64,000 nt of DNA from Bacteroidales bacterium (GCA_015060325.1 SUYQ01000013.1:1-64000), one strand, 5' to 3'; positions 33,022 to 42,175 are shown, counted from the first letter of the stretch. The notes: generated by a model from the letters alone, not told the origin. Numbers and translations: made by a program.

Positions 33022-33029
33022 CAAAGTTA
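33022..33029 (-). promoter_or_regulatory. Promoter -7 element of mazG
   Basis: TAACTTTG on the minus strand. A transcript from here would carry the repeat at 32923-32978 in its leader. Confidence 0.5.
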
Positions 33030-33049
33030 GCAATTCTGCAAAAAATAGC

Positions 33050-33057
33050 TATCTTTG
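33050..33057 (+). promoter_or_regulatory. Promoter -7 element of the CoA-transferase gene
   Basis: TATCTTTG, 19 bases before the start at 33077, giving a very short leader. No clear -33 element. Confidence 0.5.
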
Positions 33058-33076
33058 ATGAGCTAATCACACAATC

Positions 33077-34384
33077 ATGCGTAAAGAGATCAAGTTTGTT
33101 TCGGCAGAGGAGGCCGTAAAGGTTGTCAAGTCAGGCGACCATGTCCATTTGAGCAGTGTGGCAAGTGCGCCACGTATCCTTATTGATGCACTCTGCGCCC
33201 GCGGAGACAGAGGTGAACTTCAGGATGTCCGCATCCACCACCTCCACACCGAGGGACCGGCGCCTTACTCAGACCCGAAATACGACGGAATATTCTTCCA
33301 CCAGGCATTCTTCGTAGGAGCCAACGTGCGCAAGGGAGTCCAGGCCGGATATGCAGACTACATTCCGGTTTTCCTTAGCGAAACCCAGAAACTTTACCGT
33401 TGCGGAGCCCTCCGCTGCGACGTGGCAATGATTCAGGTATGTCCTCCTGACAAGCACGGCTACGTGTCGCTCGGCACATCAGTGGATGCGACCCTTGCAG
33501 CCATCGAGTGCGCCAAGACAGTGATCGCGGTAGTAAACCCTAACGTTCCTCGCGCATGGGGCCAGGCTATGATCCCTATGGACATGATCGACATATTCGT
33601 GGAAGGCAACGAACCTCTTGAGCCGGCTCATTTCAGTGAGCCGAATGAGGTCGAGATTGCTATCGGAAAGCATTGTGCAGGACTCATCGAGGACGGCGCA
33701 TGTCTCCAGATGGGTATCGGAGCCATTCCGAACGCAGTGCTCGCACAGCTGGGAAGCCACAAGAACCTCGGAGTGCACACCGAGATGTTCGCTGACGGTG
33801 TCCTCGAACTCGTTGAGAAGGGTGTGATAAACGGATCGAACAAGGTAACAGACAAGGGCAAACTCGTATCGACCTTCCTTATGGGTTCGCAGAAAGTTTA
33901 TGACTTCATCGACGACAACCCTATGGTTGCCATGATGGATGTAGGATATACCAACGATCCGTTCGTCATCGCGAAGAACCCTAAGATGACAGCCATCAAT
34001 TCGGCAGTACAGATCGACCTTACCGGACAGGTCTGCGCAGACTCGATCGGAACCAGGTTCTACTCGGGAGTCGGCGGCCAGGTGGACTTCATCTACGGCG
34101 CATCACTCGCTCCTCAGGGAAAAGCCATCATAGCCATGCCTTCGACAACCAACAAGGGAGGCAGCAAGATTGCCCCTACCATCATAGAAGGCGGCGGAGT
34201 AGTTACGACCAGACCGCATGTACACTATGTCGTGACCGAGTACGGAGCAGTGGACCTCTACGGCCGCTCGATGCAGGAAAGGGCAAAACTGCTCATCAGC
34301 ATCGCCCACCCTGACCATCAGGATGCGCTCGACCGCGCAGCCTTCGAGCGCTTCGGTCCGCACTACATCGGCGTGAAGATCTGA
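33077..34384 (+). CDS. Acetyl-CoA hydrolase/transferase family CoA-transferase
   Basis: A 435-residue family I CoA-transferase in the 4-hydroxybutyrate/butyryl-CoA:acetate/succinyl-CoA:acetate group. The catalytic Glu that forms the CoA thioester is in LGVHTEMFADG (E236). VPRAWGQAMIPMDMID (about 155-170), FIDDNPMVAMMDVGYTNDP and SGVGGQVDFIYGA (about 335-347) are the expected substrate/CoA-binding segments. In gut anaerobes these enzymes recycle CoA between acids such as acetate, butyrate, propionate or succinate during fermentation. The substrate cannot be read from the sequence. It is monocistronic, divergent from mazG and convergent with mltG, four bases apart. Confidence 0.9.
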   Translation: MRKEIKFVSAEEAVKVVKSGDHVHLSSVASAPRILIDALCARGDRGELQDVRIHHLHTEGPAPYSDPKYDGIFFHQAFFVGANVRKGVQAGYADYIPVFLSETQKLYRCGALRCDVAMIQVCPPDKHGYVSLGTSVDATLAAIECAKTVIAVVNPNVPRAWGQAMIPMDMIDIFVEGNEPLEPAHFSEPNEVEIAIGKHCAGLIEDGACLQMGIGAIPNAVLAQLGSHKNLGVHTEMFADGVLELVEKGVINGSNKVTDKGKLVSTFLMGSQKVYDFIDDNPMVAMMDVGYTNDPFVIAKNPKMTAINSAVQIDLTGQVCADSIGTRFYSGVGGQVDFIYGASLAPQGKAIIAMPSTTNKGGSKIAPTIIEGGGVVTTRPHVHYVVTEYGAVDLYGRSMQERAKLLISIAHPDHQDALDRAAFERFGPHYIGVKI

Positions 34385-34388
34385 GCGG

Positions 34389-35441
34389 CTACTGGGCAGC
34401 AGCGGCGCGTTCCCTGTTGCGCTTGGTCAGCGCCCGCTGGAACTCGCGGGCATTCTTCTGGTGTTCCTTATACCCTACCGCGAACTTGTGCGTGCCATCG
34501 AATGCAGCACTTGCACAGAAGTATATGTAGCCGTTCTTGTCCGGATTCAGCACCGCATCCAGACATGCCTTCGGAGGCACATTGATAGGAGCCGGAGGAA
34601 GGCCTGCATACTTATATGTATTATAAGGAGAATCTACGGTAAGATGCTTCTTGAGCACCCTGTCAAGAGTATAATCGAAGCAGAAGCATACGGTAGGATC
34701 TGCCTGAAGCTTCATTCCCTTCCTGAGGCGGTTGAGATAGACACCGGCTATGACCGGATACTCAAAATCCTTGAGTGTCTCCCCGCTCACAATGGATGCG
34801 ACCACTGACACTTCCTTCTGTGACAGCTTCTGGGCCTTTGCCTTCTCCAGCCTCTCAGGCGTCCAGAAAGCATCATACTCCTTCTTCAAACGATCAAAGA
34901 TCTCCTCAACAGATGCCGTCCAGTACATCTCATAGGTGTCCGGCAGAATCAATCCGAACACATCCTCAGGCGTGAATCCATATCCGGCAAGAAATTCAGC
35001 ATCATTCAGCGCAGAAGCGACAGCAGCAGAATCCACCATCATCTGATAGCTGATCTTCTTGGCGATGACGCCCTTGTTGCGCATTGTTCCCGAAAGAGTC
35101 AACGAATGAGGTTCCTGCCAGCCACGCGTCAGCATACGCGCAACATAAATGCTAGGATCTGACTTGGATATCCTGTATTTTCCCGGCTTAAGACGCGAAG
35201 CGGCATTCTCGGATTCAAACGCCTTTTTCATTGCATCACGGCTCTTCATGCCTGCTCCGGAATCCAACGAATCCATTATTTCTCCCAAAGACATGTCAGG
35301 ATACACATACAGAATATATTCCTTGGTAAAGTTCGATTTCTTGTGGACCTTATAATAACCATAACCAAGATATCCTGCTATGACAGTTGCCACCAGCAAA
35401 ACGGCCGCAACAACTATAAGAATCTTTGCCCTCGTCTTCAT
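34389..35441 (-). CDS. mltG: Endolytic transglycosylase MltG
   Basis: A 350-residue single-pass inner-membrane lytic transglycosylase that cuts nascent peptidoglycan strands and so helps terminate glycan elongation. One N-terminal membrane helix (about 7-28) precedes a LysM-like region and the YceG catalytic domain. The catalytic segment reads VASIVSGETLKDFEYP near 212-227, keeping the final Glu of the usual IVxxET pattern. LNRLRKGMKLQADPTVCF and SPYNTYKYAGLPPAPI are the other family signatures. It follows the glucosaminidase gene by four bases, so the two cell-wall enzymes form an operon. Confidence 0.94.
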   Translation of the reverse strand: MKTRAKILIVVAAVLLVATVIAGYLGYGYYKVHKKSNFTKEYILYVYPDMSLGEIMDSLDSGAGMKSRDAMKKAFESENAASRLKPGKYRISKSDPSIYVARMLTRGWQEPHSLTLSGTMRNKGVIAKKISYQMMVDSAAVASALNDAEFLAGYGFTPEDVFGLILPDTYEMYWTASVEEIFDRLKKEYDAFWTPERLEKAKAQKLSQKEVSVVASIVSGETLKDFEYPVIAGVYLNRLRKGMKLQADPTVCFCFDYTLDRVLKKHLTVDSPYNTYKYAGLPPAPINVPPKACLDAVLNPDKNGYIYFCASAAFDGTHKFAVGYKEHQKNAREFQRALTKRNRERAAAAQ

Positions 35442-35445
35442 AGGA

Positions 35446-36477
35446 CTATCTCAAAACGATTACATCACCCGCTGCAGGAACATGATCCTCAGCAAACCCG
35501 TTCATCTTGCGGAGCTTCTTCACCTTGACGGCAAACTTCTGAGATATCTCCCACAAGCCCATGCCTTCCTCTACGACATACTCCTCAAATCCCTTTGCAG
35601 CCCTGTTCTTCTTTGCCTGAAGATAGACAACCGAACCGACAGGAAGTTCGCAGTCCCCCGAAGCATCATTATACTTAAGAATCTCGCCCAGGAAAAGATC
35701 ATACTGACGCGCTATGTCTGAATATGACTCTCCACCGCATGAATAGATGAAAGGCACACCATTCTGAGAGTACATCTCCCTTGCAAGATTGTATCTGTAT
35801 GACTTGCGCTGACGCTCATTCAGAGGCTCCTCCTGCTCGGCTGTGACCACAACAACCGGTTTCTGCTCAGAACGCACTGACGCAGACTTACGGTCCTTCC
35901 TGTCCTTCTTTTCCCTCTTAGGCTTCTTCGGCTTGTCCTTATCAGCAGAAGGCACCTTTGTCATATGGTCAAACTTAGTGAGATCATATCGCTCTATTAT
36001 GGAAATCAATTTGGTAGCATATGTGGAATCCAAAGCATAGCCCGCACTGTCAAGACCTATCGCCCATCCCTTATAGTCATATCTGTCCAGTTCAAACAGA
36101 CTGCGGTACCTCTTGTTTGCACGAAGGAAATCAGAATGGTCCTCGTATGATCCCAGAGCAGTCTTATAAACACGGAACTTACCACGCAAGCCGGCATCCA
36201 CAGCCTCAATCCAATCTCCGTCCCACGAGTCATGACACATAATGCCAAAGTGATTGTTAGCATTTACGGCAAGATAGGAACGGCCATAATCCGACTCCAG
36301 CATTCCCTGAGCAAGAGTGATGCTGGCAGGAACGCCGCTTCGAAGCATCTCCTCGACAGCATAGCCTGAATATTTCTCAATATATACATCCCAATGAGGT
36401 TTCTTCTCAGGCTCCTGCTGCGCAGCCAGAAAGACAAAGGATAAAAGGACTGTAAAAAACAGGCAAGTCTTCTTCAT
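35446..36477 (-). CDS. Secreted glucosaminidase with two LysM domains
   Basis: A 343-residue peptidoglycan hydrolase: signal peptide ending at about residue 19 (VFLAAQ), then a GH73-type beta-N-acetylglucosaminidase domain (about 35-165) with SITLAQGMLESDYGRS containing the catalytic Glu, then a very basic linker (KPKREKKDRKDRK, near 180-195). Two LysM peptidoglycan-binding domains follow, about 235-295 (SYSDIARQYDLFLGEILKYN) and 300-343 (GLWEISQKFAVKVKKLRKMN). It cleaves GlcNAc-MurNAc bonds in the periplasm or at the cell surface. It is transcribed with mltG, which suggests a shared role in wall growth or cell separation. Confidence 0.93.
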   Translation of the reverse strand: MKKTCLFFTVLLSFVFLAAQQEPEKKPHWDVYIEKYSGYAVEEMLRSGVPASITLAQGMLESDYGRSYLAVNANNHFGIMCHDSWDGDWIEAVDAGLRGKFRVYKTALGSYEDHSDFLRANKRYRSLFELDRYDYKGWAIGLDSAGYALDSTYATKLISIIERYDLTKFDHMTKVPSADKDKPKKPKREKKDRKDRKSASVRSEQKPVVVVTAEQEEPLNERQRKSYRYNLAREMYSQNGVPFIYSCGGESYSDIARQYDLFLGEILKYNDASGDCELPVGSVVYLQAKKNRAAKGFEEYVVEEGMGLWEISQKFAVKVKKLRKMNGFAEDHVPAAGDVIVLR

Positions 36478-36501
36478 ACAGATTCAAAAAGATTAATCCT
36501 G

Positions 36502-36509
36502 CGAATTTA
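36502..36509 (-). promoter_or_regulatory. Possible -7 element of the glucosaminidase-mltG operon (TAAATTCG type)
   Basis: TTTGTAAATTCGC on the minus strand, a one-base variant of TAnnTTTG. An identical TTTGTAAATTCGC stands before the transporter gene (39756-39763), 36 bases from its start. Recurrence at two starts is the main support. Confidence 0.35.
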
Positions 36510-36518
36510 CAAATAAAA

Positions 36519-37436
36519 TCATTCAAATGAAATTTCAATCACGTCAAGATCATGCACAAGGTCCGAATTAGGGAACACGGACCTCAATTCATCAAGAAAG
36601 AAATCCACGGAAGGATACCTCGAAGAATAATGTCCCACTATCAGACGTCCGGCTCCGGCATCCAAGGCACACTGCGCCGCCTGAAGGGTTGTGGAATGGA
36701 AAGTCTTTTCCGCCATTTCGGACATCTCGGCCGGAAAGGTAGCCTCATGATACAGCAGATTCACCCCTCGCACCCACTCCGGAAGCTCAGAAAAAGGTGC
36801 GGTGTCGCTGCAATATGCATAGCTGCGCGGAGTGAACGGAAGATAGGCGGCCTCCCGATTGCTGATGACCATATCCTCACGCACCACATCCTCCCCTCTT
36901 TTCAGAGCACCGATCTCAGCCAAGGTCAGTGAGTACTTTCCGATGGCATCCTTATGCACATTGAACTGCGGCATCTTTTCACGGATCATGAAGCCGAAAG
37001 TCTCGACCCGATGGTTCAGAGGGAAAGCCAGAAGTTCCACATTGCGGTTCTCATAAATGACTTCAGGAGAGGTCATCTCCAGCTCCACATGCCGGATCTC
37101 ATATAGAATCCCCTCTCCGAAGTTCTTCCTGAAGAACTCCAGCGTCGGAGCGAAGGACTTAGGGGCGTAGATGGCAAGAGGAGCCGTCCTGCCCAGCATC
37201 GACATCGTGGACAGCAGGCCGAACATACCGAAGATATGATCCCCGTGGACATGGCTCAGACAGATATGCTCGATCTTAAGAAAAGAGACTCCGGCCTTTC
37301 GGAGCTGCATCTGCGCTCCCTCTCCACAATCAAACATAAACAAGCGCCCACGTACATCGACTATCTGGGCGCTTGGATATCTTTCTGCCTTAGGCATGGC
37401 CGAAGCCGTACCCAATATGTTGACAGTAAAATTCAT
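36519..37436 (-). CDS. rnz: Ribonuclease Z
   Basis: A 305-residue zinc-dependent metallo-beta-lactamase-fold endonuclease that trims tRNA 3' trailers. The HxHxDH zinc motif is seen in LSHVHGDHIFG near residue 60. FTVNILGTASAMPKAERYPSAQ at the N-terminus and YCSDTAPF near 205, LLYHEATF near 225 and VGHYSSRY near 265 are the RNase Z-specific segments. The start at 37436 is ten bases from the stop of the HAD phosphatase gene, so the two are probably co-transcribed. Confidence 0.95.
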   Translation of the reverse strand: MNFTVNILGTASAMPKAERYPSAQIVDVRGRLFMFDCGEGAQMQLRKAGVSFLKIEHICLSHVHGDHIFGMFGLLSTMSMLGRTAPLAIYAPKSFAPTLEFFRKNFGEGILYEIRHVELEMTSPEVIYENRNVELLAFPLNHRVETFGFMIREKMPQFNVHKDAIGKYSLTLAEIGALKRGEDVVREDMVISNREAAYLPFTPRSYAYCSDTAPFSELPEWVRGVNLLYHEATFPAEMSEMAEKTFHSTTLQAAQCALDAGAGRLIVGHYSSRYPSVDFFLDELRSVFPNSDLVHDLDVIEISFE

Positions 37437-37445
37437 GATCAGACG

Positions 37446-38342
37446 TTATCTTCTGCTGGCAAGCAGCAGTTCTCCCAACTCTTCTATATCCCTGACAATC
37501 AGATCAGGAGGGAAGAATTCGGGGGCAGGATTGTTCCTGGCATCTTCGGCAACCTTTTCGGCAGTCTCCAGAGTGGTTTCTCCGGAAAGGACAAGCACGC
37601 CGAACGCACCAGCATTATGAGCCATCGCCGTATCGGTGTAGATACGGTCACCCACCATGGCTATCTCTTCCGGCTTCAGTCCATGCCTGTCAAGAATGCC
37701 CTTAAGCATGTTAGGATCCGGCTTTCCGAGAGTTATGTCAGGCTGACGGCCTGTAGCATGCTCTATACATTTGCAGATCGAGCCACAATCTACAAGAACG
37801 ACCGGCTGGTCTGTAGGACACACGCGGTCAGGGTTGGTCGCGATATAAGGCACACCCTGTGACGCCCACCATGCAGCACGGCACAGACGCGAATATTCCA
37901 GGGTCATGTCAAAAGCAACAACCAGCACATCAGGTCTGTCATCAGCACTGTCCTCGCACGAAACGAACCCGGACTTCTCAAACTGAGAGACCATGCTTGG
38001 CGTACCCAGTAGGAAAAGCCTGCGGGCCTGAGGATAATGAGCCTTGATATAATCGATAGCTGCAAGGGATGTAGTGTACATATTCTCCTCATCAGCCTCG
38101 ATTCCGAGACCTTCCAGCTTCTTGAGATAGTCGGCAACTGACTTTGACGGATTGTTGGTCAGGAACGAGTAGTCTATGCCCTCCCCTGCCATCTTTGCAA
38201 GAAAATCCTTTGTAAACGGAAACAGCGTGCTGCCAAGGTAGATGGTACCATCCATATCCAAAGCCACATGTTTGATCCTGGAGAGTCTTTCCTTCAGCTC
38301 CGGAGACATCATCTTGTTGTGATTTGTACTCATACTATTCAA
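37446..38342 (-). CDS. HAD-IIA phosphatase (NagD/phosphoglycolate-phosphatase type)
   Basis: A 298-residue HAD-superfamily subclass IIA phosphatase. The nucleophile motif DMDGTIYLGS lies near residue 30, motif II is FLTNNPSKS near 59, and the motif III/IV part is LGKPDPNML with MVGDRIYTDTAMAHNAG near 220-250. Members remove phosphate from small metabolites such as nucleotides, glycerol phosphate or phosphoglycolate. It overlaps the end of the transporter gene by eight bases and lies in the same leftward run as a glycerol-1-phosphate dehydrogenase, so glycerol phosphate is a reasonable guess for its substrate. That is inference. Confidence 0.88.
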   Translation of the reverse strand: MNSMSTNHNKMMSPELKERLSRIKHVALDMDGTIYLGSTLFPFTKDFLAKMAGEGIDYSFLTNNPSKSVADYLKKLEGLGIEADEENMYTTSLAAIDYIKAHYPQARRLFLLGTPSMVSQFEKSGFVSCEDSADDRPDVLVVAFDMTLEYSRLCRAAWWASQGVPYIATNPDRVCPTDQPVVLVDCGSICKCIEHATGRQPDITLGKPDPNMLKGILDRHGLKPEEIAMVGDRIYTDTAMAHNAGAFGVLVLSGETTLETAEKVAEDARNNPAPEFFPPDLIVRDIEELGELLLASRR

Positions 38343-39726
38343 CCTCCTTTATCACTTTGTTCAGCTTTTCATATCCGTCAGCAGGTGCCTTCCACATAAG
38401 ACCGATGGCGATAGCTCCAACTGCTCCGAATATGACGGAAATAAGGAAGACCTGATCCCATCCACCTGATTCTGCCATCGCACCGAATACCACACCTGAA
38501 ATCAAAGAACTTGCATAGCCGAATATGCCGATGATGCCATTGCCTGTACCTGCAGCAAATTTGGTAGCCTGCTGGGAAGCACATACTCCATACAGAGCCT
38601 GAGGTCCATAGATAAAGAATGCTGACAGTACGAGGAAGATGAACGACAGCACCAGCGAGTCACATTGCCAGAAAAGCAGGAACGAAAGCGTCGCGAATAC
38701 TATACAGAAGAAACAGGTCCTGTGAGCCTTGCTGCCAAAGAACTTGTCCGAAATCCATCCGGCAAGAAGCATTCCCAATGATCCTCCTATGATTTCCGTA
38801 GTCGCAAGCATATTTCCGGCCGCAGCGATTCCCATACCCTTCTCCTCAGTCAGAAATGATCCTCCCCAGTCAAGAATGGTGAGACGGATCACATATATGC
38901 AGAAATTGGAAACGGCTATTATCCATATGTATGGATTGGCATAGACCATCCTGTTGACGATCTTCTTGCGTTTAGATTCGCTTATATTTTCAAGAGGGTT
39001 CTTCTCTGCCTTCTTTGATCCACCGGACTGTTCCATCTGCTCCATCTGCTCCAGCGTAGGAAGTCCCACATCTGTCGGATCATCCTTGAGTCCATACCAT
39101 AGAAGAGGCACTCCGATCAAAGCCAGAAGGGCTGGAACAAGGAAGCACAGGTACCATACGCTATATCCCCATGTATCCAGCATGAATCCACACAAAGCCA
39201 CAACGATTCCTGCACCTATGGAATGAGACACATTCCATAGAGACTGCTTGGTAGCCAGCTCATTAGGCTTGATCCAGTGCGCCATAAGGCTCACGCACGG
39301 CGGCACACCCATTCCCTGAAAGTAGCCATTGAACACCCAGAGAGTTCCTATGAGATATACAAGGCCCATAGTAGCCTTTCCTTCCGAGTCAAGAAGATTC
39401 AGCACTCCGTTGAGTTTCGGACTGAAACATATCATGATGTTGACGACACATGTCAGCAGCAGTCCAAGAGACATGATCTTCTTCTTGCTGAAACGGTCTA
39501 CAAGGATTCCGTTAATGTAGCGGGATACTCCGTATATTATGCTATGAATAGTAAGGAATACACCTAATTCGGTCTTGGTGATGTCAAGTTCCTTCTCCAT
39601 GGCAGGGATAGCCATTCCAAGGTTCTTCCTCACAAAATAAAACAGAGCATAACCCACAAACAGAACTGCAATCGTGCGCCATTCCCAATAGTGGTACTTC
39701 TTCTTGATGTTGTTGTCAATCGCCAT
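38335..39726 (-). CDS. MFS organophosphate transporter, GlpT/UhpC-like
   Basis: A 463-residue inner-membrane major facilitator protein with about 12 predicted helices. The N-terminal FVGYALFYFVRKNLGMAIPAM is the hallmark of the organophosphate:phosphate antiporter family (GlpT, UhpT, UhpC). GVSRYINGILVDRFSKKKIM is the loop 2-3 motif. A charged loop rich in Q, M and K (about 225-255) separates the two six-helix halves. GlpT-type carriers import glycerol-3-phosphate in exchange for phosphate. Placement beside a glycerol-1-phosphate dehydrogenase and a HAD phosphatase favours a glycerol phosphate over a hexose phosphate as substrate. A TAAATTCG-type -7 element is at 39756-39763. Confidence 0.88.
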   Translation of the reverse strand: MAIDNNIKKKYHYWEWRTIAVLFVGYALFYFVRKNLGMAIPAMEKELDITKTELGVFLTIHSIIYGVSRYINGILVDRFSKKKIMSLGLLLTCVVNIMICFSPKLNGVLNLLDSEGKATMGLVYLIGTLWVFNGYFQGMGVPPCVSLMAHWIKPNELATKQSLWNVSHSIGAGIVVALCGFMLDTWGYSVWYLCFLVPALLALIGVPLLWYGLKDDPTDVGLPTLEQMEQMEQSGGSKKAEKNPLENISESKRKKIVNRMVYANPYIWIIAVSNFCIYVIRLTILDWGGSFLTEEKGMGIAAAGNMLATTEIIGGSLGMLLAGWISDKFFGSKAHRTCFFCIVFATLSFLLFWQCDSLVLSFIFLVLSAFFIYGPQALYGVCASQQATKFAAGTGNGIIGIFGYASSLISGVVFGAMAESGGWDQVFLISVIFGAVGAIAIGLMWKAPADGYEKLNKVIKEVE

Positions 39727-39773
39727 TATTCAGCTTAAGTAAAAATAAATTTCCGCGAATTTACAAACTTTTT

Positions 39774-41123
39774 CTAGACTTCCCAGATTCCGCCCTTGCC
39801 AAACATCCTTTCAACGAACTCCTCCATCCATCCGAGACGGTAGATCACATCAATATTCGTGAATCTGCTCCTCATGAAAGGAATATAGGAAACGGTCTGA
39901 CGGAAACGTTCACGGGTCACCCCGATCATTTCAGGCTCATATGGAGCTCCCACAAGTTTCAGATTCTCGCGAACCTGCTCAAACGGTATTATCTGCTCAC
40001 GTATCCTGCGGCTGAGTTCAGGCCATGCGTCCTTCAGAATCTGAAGCTGAGTCCTGAGTCCGTCTGCGTCAACATATTTGCCTTTGGTTTCCACAAGGGC
40101 ACGTGCTATATGGCCAGGCTTGCCTTCCATAAGACGCATGATTTCCTTTTCGGTCTCATCCCAGCTCTTCCATGCAGCCACAGCAGCCTCGACATCAATG
40201 TTTTCCAGTCCCTTTTCGAGTAGGAACTCAAGCTCAGCTGTAGAGACCAGTGTACCGATTCCGACCTTGAATCCGTGCGACACATGCTTTCCTTCGAAGC
40301 ACAGATCCTCCATATCCCAGCAATGCGAATACTGGTGTTCGGTTCCGGAAGCCGGACGGCTTGACTGGATGGCCTGCATTGCGAAGCCGCTCATAAGAAG
40401 TCCGTCAGCCAGAGCCTGGGTCTTTTCAACATCTCCTGCAAACACGGCAGCAGGCTCGGAGAGAGACTCCTTGAGGCCGTTCTGGACAAGGTCCCATGCG
40501 AAGTCATCGATCTTCTCGCTTCCTACCACATCAGCCAGCATCCAGTCTGCACCGGCAGGGATCTTGGCTATCAGGTCTGCATAGCCGGAAGCTGCCAGCT
40601 CCTTCGGCGCCGCAGCAGCAATCTCTGAATCCATGACAAATCCCAGCGGAGCCGGACAGTCGAATGTCTGCTTGTTGCCGTCCTTTGTGATGGAAGCGCC
40701 GTAAGCCGTGAAGCCGTCCATAGAAGCAGCCGTACCCACGCACATATATCTTCTGCCCAGGAGGTGCGAAACAAGCTTCACAGTATCGTTGATGACTCCC
40801 GATCCCACTGCAATCGCCACAGCATCGATCGGCTCAAGATATAACTTAAGGGTCTCGATATGCTGCCACTCGGCATAAAAATCCTCGGCCGGGAAGATAT
40901 ACGGCTTTTCAGAAACTATTCCAGCCTCATCAAGTGACTTCCGGGCATAGGAACCGGCCACTGCCCATGTATTCTCATCTGCTACTATCACAGCTTTCTG
41001 TCCCGGAAACAGGCCGGCGAACATCTCAGCTGTACGGCAGACGGTTCCTCTGCCGATAATCAACGCCTTTGTGTCTCTGGCTCTCTGAAGAGCGCTCTCA
41101 ATCTTATTCACGTCAAATACCAA
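39774..41123 (-). CDS. sn-Glycerol-1-phosphate dehydrogenase (AraM/EgsA family)
   Basis: A 449-residue iron-type alcohol dehydrogenase-fold enzyme of the G1PDH family, longer than the roughly 350-400 residues usual in archaea and Bacillus because of a C-terminal extension. GSGVINDTVKLVSHLLGRRY (about 107-126) is the NAD-binding turn, and VGTAASMDGFTAYGASI follows. Metal ligands are an Asp in SGYADLIAK (near 182), a His in GTEHQYSHCWD (near 262) and a His in SHGFKVGIGT (near 282). The enzyme interconverts dihydroxyacetone phosphate and sn-glycerol-1-phosphate, the archaeal-type lipid backbone. In Bacillus it feeds a heptaprenylglyceryl phosphate. No prenyl transferase (PcrB) is in this window. 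Confidence 0.87.
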   Translation of the reverse strand: MVFDVNKIESALQRARDTKALIIGRGTVCRTAEMFAGLFPGQKAVIVADENTWAVAGSYARKSLDEAGIVSEKPYIFPAEDFYAEWQHIETLKLYLEPIDAVAIAVGSGVINDTVKLVSHLLGRRYMCVGTAASMDGFTAYGASITKDGNKQTFDCPAPLGFVMDSEIAAAAPKELAASGYADLIAKIPAGADWMLADVVGSEKIDDFAWDLVQNGLKESLSEPAAVFAGDVEKTQALADGLLMSGFAMQAIQSSRPASGTEHQYSHCWDMEDLCFEGKHVSHGFKVGIGTLVSTAELEFLLEKGLENIDVEAAVAAWKSWDETEKEIMRLMEGKPGHIARALVETKGKYVDADGLRTQLQILKDAWPELSRRIREQIIPFEQVRENLKLVGAPYEPEMIGVTRERFRQTVSYIPFMRSRFTNIDVIYRLGWMEEFVERMFGKGGIWEV

Positions 41124-41178
41124 TTAAAATTCTTTTACCCACCGCACTTTTTTTATCTACGTTACCTATCCCCTAAAT

Positions 41179-41197
41179 CCCCTTTCTCGGAAAGGGG
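41179..41197. other. Short hairpin in the gap between G1PDH and HAD-IIB genes
   Basis: CCCCTTT pairs with AAAGGGG around TCTCGG. The 151-base gap (41124-41274) also contains GACC/GGTC and TTTCGC/GCGAAA mini-hairpins. There is no T-run adjacent, so I do not call a terminator. Confidence 0.4.
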
Positions 41198-41274
41198 ACT
41201 TACTATCGACCTGAAGGTCTCGAAACAAGGTACTTTCGCACAGCGAAATCTTTAATTTAAGATTTTTCCAATTT

Positions 41275-42012
41275 TTAAAGAAGAAAATCCAAAAGTTCAG
41301 GAAGCTTGGTGTAATCATCCACCTGGACATAGTCCATTCCGTAAATGCGCACATGGCTGTCTCCGCCGCCGTCACCGAAGTCGTCGCCTATATACAGGAT
41401 CTCCTCCTCCGCATAGCCATGCTCGGAAGCATACTTCATGATCGCATCGTACTTGTTGTACTTTTTCGGAGCGAAATCGAACGAAGAAGAACCTCCGATG
41501 TATACTGCATGTTCAGGGAAAAGCGAACATATCTCATCATAAAGCACCCTGCGCTTGCTTCTGTCAGGATCGAACACCACCTTGTCTTCGATCCTGGCGC
41601 CGCTGCCGATCAGGCAGAAGGTGACCATACCAGAAGGATGGAACTCCAGATGCCCGCCCGCATACTCGGTATATCCGTATTTTTCTCTGAGGTACTGGCA
41701 GGTAGTGTTGAAATAATCACGGTCTGCGGCTACGGTATCCTCACGGATGATCTTGAACTCGCCGTTCTCGACAACACTCTCCTGCATGCCGTAGTTCGCG
41801 ATGATATCTATCGGAAACTGCTCCATCTGATTGTAGATGCGGGGAGCATTTCCCGCTCCCACCATAATCAGCTTATATTTGGCATCCAGCTTTCTAAGCA
41901 GAGCCTTGTTTGCCTCCGGCAGATGGCTTTTATGCTGTGACAGGGTACCGTCAAGATCAAAGCACAGGAGCTTTTTCGGAGAGCACACACCTTCTGAACT
42001 GTTTATTCTCAT
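41275..42012 (-). CDS. HAD-IIB hydrolase, phosphomannomutase-like
   Basis: A 245-residue HAD subclass IIB protein. LLCFDLDGTLSQHK near residue 18 is the nucleophile motif, VGAGNAPRIYNQ near 52 corresponds to motif II, and LYIGDDFGDGGGDSHV near 205 to motif IV. The cap contains LEFHPSGMVTFCLIGSGA near 125, reminiscent of eukaryotic-type phosphomannomutase (PMM2) caps. It could be a sugar-phosphate phosphatase or a true phosphomannomutase; the sequence does not decide. It precedes the G1PDH gene by 151 bases in the same direction and has a TACATTTG element at 42031-42038. Confidence 0.82.
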   Translation of the reverse strand: MRINSSEGVCSPKKLLCFDLDGTLSQHKSHLPEANKALLRKLDAKYKLIMVGAGNAPRIYNQMEQFPIDIIANYGMQESVVENGEFKIIREDTVAADRDYFNTTCQYLREKYGYTEYAGGHLEFHPSGMVTFCLIGSGARIEDKVVFDPDRSKRRVLYDEICSLFPEHAVYIGGSSSFDFAPKKYNKYDAIMKYASEHGYAEEEILYIGDDFGDGGGDSHVRIYGMDYVQVDDYTKLPELLDFLL

Positions 42013-42030
42013 ATTTTTTCGAAATTTTCA

Positions 42031-42038
42031 CAAATGTA
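42031..42038 (-). promoter_or_regulatory. Promoter -7 element of the HAD-IIB gene
   Basis: TACATTTG on the minus strand. A TTTG lies upstream with a somewhat long 23-base spacer. Confidence 0.45.
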
Positions 42039-42119
42039 AATATTTTTAACCGATTTAAAAACAAACGCAAGCAAAAACGCTATATTTTTCTTCATTTCTT
42101 TTCAATTTGAAAAAACAAA

Positions 42120-42151
42120 TTTGGAACTATAATATTATAAGTGTATTTTTG
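42120..42151 (+). promoter_or_regulatory. Promoter of the sialidase-GH2 fusion gene
   Basis: TTTG at 42120-42123, a 20-base spacer and TATTTTTG at 42144-42151, in an AT-rich region 25 bases before the start codon. This is a near-perfect Bacteroidetes promoter. Confidence 0.78.
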
Positions 42152-42175
42152 TCATGTATATAATTAAAGACCAGC

